DNA of 64,000 bases, taken from Kitasatospora griseola (lineage in GTDB: Bacteria; Actinomycetota; Actinomycetes; Streptomycetales; Streptomycetaceae). A program made the position numbers and the translations under genes. Shown here piece by piece: positions 59,957 to 64,000 of the stretch (its first letter is position 1; every line of letters begins with the position of its first letter). The stretch covers positions 1-64,000 of the forward strand of contig NZ_BMRI01000027.1 of NCBI RefSeq assembly GCF_014648555.1, given 5' to 3'. Under the pieces are notes generated by a model that did no database searches, was not told the origin of the DNA, and worked only from the letters and a program-made list of their open reading frames with translations.

Positions 59957-62900
59957 GTGCACGCACGTAATGGGAGGCCGCCCGGAGGGTGGTCCCGTCG
60001 CAGCGCGGTGGCGCTGTTGACGGTGGCTTGCGCCGTCCTGGCCAGCACGACGAGCCAGGCAATGGCCGATGACCGGCCGTTCGCAGTGGCTCCGGGCAAC
60101 ACCGTGGCGCCGCTCACCGGACAGCCGGATTCGGTGCCGGACGGGCCGGTCCAGGTGGCCCGGGCGAAGGCCAAGACGACCGGGAAGGCGGTGACGGTGG
60201 AGGAGTTGACCACCGAGACCAGCCTGACAGTGGCCAATCCGGACGGGACGCTGACACGGACCGACAACATCCGGCCGGCTCGGGTGAAGAAGAACGGCTC
60301 CTGGACCCCGGTCGACGCCTCGCTCGCCAGGAACGGCGACGGCACGTGGTCGCCGAAGGCCACCCCGTCGGGTGTGGCACTGTCCGGCGGCGGCACCGGC
60401 CCGCTGGCGACGTTCACCGACGCCAAGGGCCAGAGCCTGTCACTGACCCTGCCGTTCGCACTACCGACACCCACCGTGTCGGGTACGGGCGCCAGTTACC
60501 CGAACGTGCTGCCTGGTGTCGACCTGAAGGTGACGGTCACGGACGAGGGCGCCTTCAAGGAGGTGCTGGTCGTCCACGATGCCGCGGCCGCGGCCAACCC
60601 GGCACTGCGCCAGCTCCGACTGGCCACCACCACCAAGGGTCTGACGACCAGTGTGGACGCGGACAGCGCGATCACAGCCGCTGCCTCGGACGGCTCTGCT
60701 GTGTTCGCCGCACCCACTCCCGTGATGTGGGACTCCTCAACCGACTCGGCTCGCGACTCAGCCACCGCACCGAGCGGCCTCACCGTCGACCCGGCGGACT
60801 CCCCGGTCTCGACGGCCAAGGGCCCCGGCCACTATGCGCACCTGTCCGCGATCAAGGTCGACCAGGACGCCACCGGCCTCACCCTCAGTCCGGACACCGT
60901 TGTCCTCGACAGCCCTAACACGGTGTGGCCGATGTACATCGATCCGTACGTGAACCCGGTGCCTGGACTGACCAACCACTATGTGCAGGTCAAGGAGGGC
61001 TGCGCGTCGGAGCCGACCTACGACCAGGCCCAGGAGAACGGGGAAGGCGCCGGCTACCAGCAGTACAGCTCGAAGTGCTTCGGCCTGTACCGGTCGTTCT
61101 TCGAGTTCGACACCAGCTATCTGCGGCCCAACATGGTGATCTCCAAGTCCACCATGCTGTTCGCCTCGACCCACGGCGGCGCCCTGGACTGCAACGCCGA
61201 CCTGCCCGTCACGCTGAAGCTCACCGGTGGGATCGACCGCAACACCGTCTGGCCGGGCCCCGGCGAGGTCTCGACGATCGACACCAAGACCGTCAAGAGC
61301 GCCAACGTCAATGCCGGCTGCGGCATAAAGTACATCGATTTCGACGTGACCTCGACCGTCAAGCAGTACCAGAACTACTCGAACCTCACGTTCGGCGTAT
61401 TCGGCAACGAGAACAAGAGCTCCACCAACTACGGGTTCATGCGGTTCGCAACCAACCCGACCCTCACCACCGAGTTCGACGTCCCGCCGAATGCGCCGCA
61501 GAACCCCGGCACCACCCCGGCTTCGCAGAACCCCGCGTCGCCGGCGTGCGGTTCGGGCAGCCCCGGCTGGATCGGGCTGACCACGATGAACGGCAACAGC
61601 TCCAACCTCAGCCTCGACGCCGCGCTCTCCACCGACATGGCCGGTGTCAACCTCCAGGCGCGCTACCACGTCTGGGACAACATGGCCAACAACGGCTCCG
61701 GCAGCCCGGCCGACGCCGGCTGGCCGGTCAGCCCAAGCTGGGTCGCCTCCGGCACCACCGTGCACACCCCGATCGGTGTCGCCCTCTCCGACGGCCACCA
61801 GTACGGCTGGAACGCCTGGTCGCAGGACGGCACCTTGAACGGTCCGAGCTCCCCGTACTGCTACTTCAACGTCGACCTCTCCGCGCCCACCCCGGCGGCC
61901 ATTACTCCGTCAACGGCCTTCCCGCCGCTGGGCAGTGGCACCACCGCGACCAAGCACGCCGGTGACACCGATGCGGTGAAGGTCTCCTCCACCGACCCGG
62001 CGCCGACCGGATGCACGCTCAACGCCTGCATCAGCAGCGGTCTCAAGGGCTTCGAGTACTCGCTGGACGCGAACATCCCCGCCGTCGGCGCGACGTTCGT
62101 ACCTGCGACTGTCGTCAACGGGACGGGGACCGCGAGCATCCCGATCACCGTTCCTTCCAACCAGTGGGGCACCCACACCCTGTTCGTCCGCGCGATCGAC
62201 AACGCCGGCAACGCCCGGGCCACCACCGCGACCTACAGCTTCTACGCCCCGTGGAACTCGGCCGCCAAAGTCACCGAAGGCGACCTGACCGGCGATGGCG
62301 TGCCCGACCTGCTGGCCACCACCAAGGACGGCAACCTGGCGCTGATCCCCGGCAACACCGACCCGAGCACCACACCCGTCACCGCATCCACCGCCGCGCA
62401 GAGCCCCATCGCGGGCACCGGCTGGGACAAATTCCTGATCGCCCACCGCGGCAGCATCACGTCCCAGGACAAGGACGACCTGTTCGCCTACGACACGGTC
62501 GGCAAGAACCTGTACGTCTACCGGAACGACGCGACCGTGACTCCGCCCGGCACGCCCGGACACTTCACCCAGCAAAGCCTCATAGGGCCGATCGGCCGCC
62601 CGGCCTGCCACGCGGTCGGGGCGAACGACTGCAACGGCTACCCCGCCAGCTGGTCCTCCCTCAGCCAGATGGCAGCGGCGGGCGGGCTGTCCACCGCCGT
62701 GTACGGAGCCACCCACCCCGGCACCCCGCAGTCTCCCGATCTGATCACCATCGAGAACGGCAAGCTCTGGTACTACATCTCCGGCCGCAGCCCGATCCCG
62801 TTCGACAGCGTCTACCCGATCGGCACCGGGGACTGGAGCGGCACCACACTCGTCGGTGTCGGCAACGTGGGCGCCATGGTGACCGCCACCGGGGCCGGCG

Positions 62901-64000
62901 CCACCTCGACCGGCGGCACCCCGACGCTCTGGGTCCGCAACAACACCACCGGCGCGATCAGCAGCTTCCAGCTCACCTTCGACGCCGACGGCATCCCCAC
63001 CAGCAAGATCACTGCTCCGACCCGGGCCGCCCTGGTCTCCGGCGTCCTGGACTCCACCGGCAAGAACATGTGCCTGGACATCAACAACGCCAACACCGCC
63101 GACGGCACCCCTGCCCAGATGTGGACCTGCAACGGGTCCGACGCCCAGAGCTTCACGCTGGGCCAGGACAACACCGTCCACGTGGTCGGCAAGTGCCTCG
63201 ACGTCTACCACAGCGGCACAGCCAACGGCAGCCCCGTCAACCTCTGGAACTGCAACAACAGCGCCGCCCAGCAATGGGTCCCCGGCCCGTTCCCGGGCGC
63301 GCTGCTCAACCCCAACTCCGGTAGGTGCCTCGCCGACCCGGCCGCTTCGAACACCTCCGGCACCCAACTGGTCATCTGGGACTGCCTGACCAACAACCCC
63401 GAGCAGAACTGGGCCGCCACCACCACCGGTTCCGCCCTGCCGGCCGCCCAGCCGGTCCTCCCGCTGGGCCTCAACAGCAAGACCTACCCGACGCTCTCCA
63501 CCCCGGGCGACGTGGACGGCGACGGCAACCCCGAGCTGTACGCGCTCACCTCCGACGGCCGCATCATGAGCCGACCTGGCGCCGGCCTGTTCACCGGCCC
63601 GCTCGTCGACCGGTGGAAGCTCGCCGACACCACCGACACCGTCCGCACCAACAACCTCGCCCTGAACGGCGGTGCCGCCATCGGCACCGATGCCGCCCGC
63701 GGCCCGGTGCTCTCGCTCAACGGCACCACGGCCTACGCCTCCAGTGCCACCACCAGTGTGAACACCAGCCAGAGCTTCACCGTCTCCGCCTGGGTGAACC
63801 TGTCCACCGTCCCCAACCAGAACGTCACCGCCGTCTCCCAGGACGGCACCCAGAACGCGGGCTTCTACCTGCAGTACAACGCCGGGGTGCACGGGTGGTG
63901 CCTGAAGACCCAGGCTTCGGACACCGCGACCTCGAACGGCAGCGGCGTCGCGGCCTGCTCCACAACGAGCGTGGCGCCCAACACCTGGGTCCAGCTGACC
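59957..64000 (+). CDS. Very large exported DNRLRE/VCBS/ricin/LamG protein (partial, runs off the window)
   Basis: At least 1348 residues, GTG 59957 with GAGGGG seven bases upstream, no stop before the window end. Signal peptide SAVALLTVACAVLASTTSQAMA. Then a propeptide-like region, a DNRLRE domain (about residues 374-508: FGLYRSFFEFDTSYLRPN ... FDVTSTVKQYQNYSNLTFGVFG), an Ig-like stretch, VCBS/FG-GAP repeats (about 772-948: EGDLTGDGVPDLLATT), a ricin-type lectin (about 1025-1158: MCLDINNANTADGTPAQMW), and the start of a LamG domain (SFTVSAWVNLSTV). Divergent from the RHS gene, a common pairing in streptomycetes, where it probably forms the surface scaffold or delivery partner. Confidence 0.85.
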   Translation, partial: MHARNGRPPGGWSRRSAVALLTVACAVLASTTSQAMADDRPFAVAPGNTVAPLTGQPDSVPDGPVQVARAKAKTTGKAVTVEELTTETSLTVANPDGTLTRTDNIRPARVKKNGSWTPVDASLARNGDGTWSPKATPSGVALSGGGTGPLATFTDAKGQSLSLTLPFALPTPTVSGTGASYPNVLPGVDLKVTVTDEGAFKEVLVVHDAAAAANPALRQLRLATTTKGLTTSVDADSAITAAASDGSAVFAAPTPVMWDSSTDSARDSATAPSGLTVDPADSPVSTAKGPGHYAHLSAIKVDQDATGLTLSPDTVVLDSPNTVWPMYIDPYVNPVPGLTNHYVQVKEGCASEPTYDQAQENGEGAGYQQYSSKCFGLYRSFFEFDTSYLRPNMVISKSTMLFASTHGGALDCNADLPVTLKLTGGIDRNTVWPGPGEVSTIDTKTVKSANVNAGCGIKYIDFDVTSTVKQYQNYSNLTFGVFGNENKSSTNYGFMRFATNPTLTTEFDVPPNAPQNPGTTPASQNPASPACGSGSPGWIGLTTMNGNSSNLSLDAALSTDMAGVNLQARYHVWDNMANNGSGSPADAGWPVSPSWVASGTTVHTPIGVALSDGHQYGWNAWSQDGTLNGPSSPYCYFNVDLSAPTPAAITPSTAFPPLGSGTTATKHAGDTDAVKVSSTDPAPTGCTLNACISSGLKGFEYSLDANIPAVGATFVPATVVNGTGTASIPITVPSNQWGTHTLFVRAIDNAGNARATTATYSFYAPWNSAAKVTEGDLTGDGVPDLLATTKDGNLALIPGNTDPSTTPVTASTAAQSPIAGTGWDKFLIAHRGSITSQDKDDLFAYDTVGKNLYVYRNDATVTPPGTPGHFTQQSLIGPIGRPACHAVGANDCNGYPASWSSLSQMAAAGGLSTAVYGATHPGTPQSPDLITIENGKLWYYISGRSPIPFDSVYPIGTGDWSGTTLVGVGNVGAMVTATGAGATSTGGTPTLWVRNNTTGAISSFQLTFDADGIPTSKITAPTRAALVSGVLDSTGKNMCLDINNANTADGTPAQMWTCNGSDAQSFTLGQDNTVHVVGKCLDVYHSGTANGSPVNLWNCNNSAAQQWVPGPFPGALLNPNSGRCLADPAASNTSGTQLVIWDCLTNNPEQNWAATTTGSALPAAQPVLPLGLNSKTYPTLSTPGDVDGDGNPELYALTSDGRIMSRPGAGLFTGPLVDRWKLADTTDTVRTNNLALNGGAAIGTDAARGPVLSLNGTTAYASSATTSVNTSQSFTVSAWVNLSTVPNQNVTAVSQDGTQNAGFYLQYNAGVHGWCLKTQASDTATSNGSGVAACSTTSVAPNTWVQLT

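Overview
The window is high-GC DNA (most genes have G/C in nearly every third codon position, many GTG starts and GGAGG-type ribosome sites) and reads as a chromosomal segment of a Streptomyces/Kitasatospora-type actinomycete. Supporting markers are a complete 'conservon' operon, a DasR-like operator before a chitin-active LPMO, a cysteine-rich leader peptide before a flavin monooxygenase, actinobacterial DUF families (DUF742, DUF4328, DUF5995, DUF6191, DUF6348) and an ECF41 sigma factor. Coding is dense on both strands, with compact bidirectional terminators or stop-codon palindromes between convergent genes.

Layout. 1-4.6 kb: end of an IS5-type transposase, a MarR regulator with a clear operator, a frameshifted secreted ricin/PI-PLC/glycosidase-like gene and a decayed methyltransferase. 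4.8-11.5 kb: uracil permease, a NarL/DesK-type two-component pair beside a phospholipid N-methyltransferase-like gene, an LLM monooxygenase with its leader peptide, and a secreted AA10 LPMO. 11.5-20.3 kb: a large LuxR (LAL) regulator, an AraC regulator and the conservon cvnA-B-C-D-E, whose P450 lacks the usual ExxR motif. 20.8-31.3 kb: Tat-exported PHP metallohydrolase, a TyrRS, DUF6191 and DUF5995 proteins, a GuaB1-type IMPDH/GMP reductase homologue, a truncated response regulator, a GNAT and a second two-component system. 31.4-41.4 kb: DedA, a lytic transglycosylase, a repeat-filled upstream region before an AEC transporter, an unusual zinc-ribbon SDR coupled to a Nudix hydrolase, a CpnT-like WXG100 protein without a toxin domain, a polypyrimidine minisatellite and two methyltransferases.

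41.4-43.5 kb holds the most attractive regulatory unit: an ECF41 sigma factor (with its own SnoaL-like domain) divergent from a SnoaL-LUD fusion. Both genes are preceded by near-identical promoters in mirror orientation. This is a candidate self-contained ECF41 module with an unusual partner gene. Next come a DUF664 protein, a DUF574 methyltransferase broken by an exact 43-bp tandem duplication, a sigma factor with a coupled partner, and a run of membrane proteins (47.5-50.5 kb): an Rossmann/TIR-like transmembrane protein, DUF4328, a RipA/8xMP-like protein and a small DUF7701-like protein, three of them linked by overlapping stop/start codons.

The right end (51-64 kb) is a polymorphic-toxin locus: a roughly 900-bp gene-free tract of apparently lower GC, a small immunity candidate, a 2408-residue RHS/YD-repeat protein ending in a Hint domain and a PD-(D/E)xK-like nuclease tip, and divergently a huge exported DNRLRE/VCBS/ricin/LamG protein that runs off the window. 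At least four loci are visibly broken or truncated (1139-3779, 3960-4567, 28149-28625, 44259-45126). All family assignments come from reading the sequence; no database search was run.
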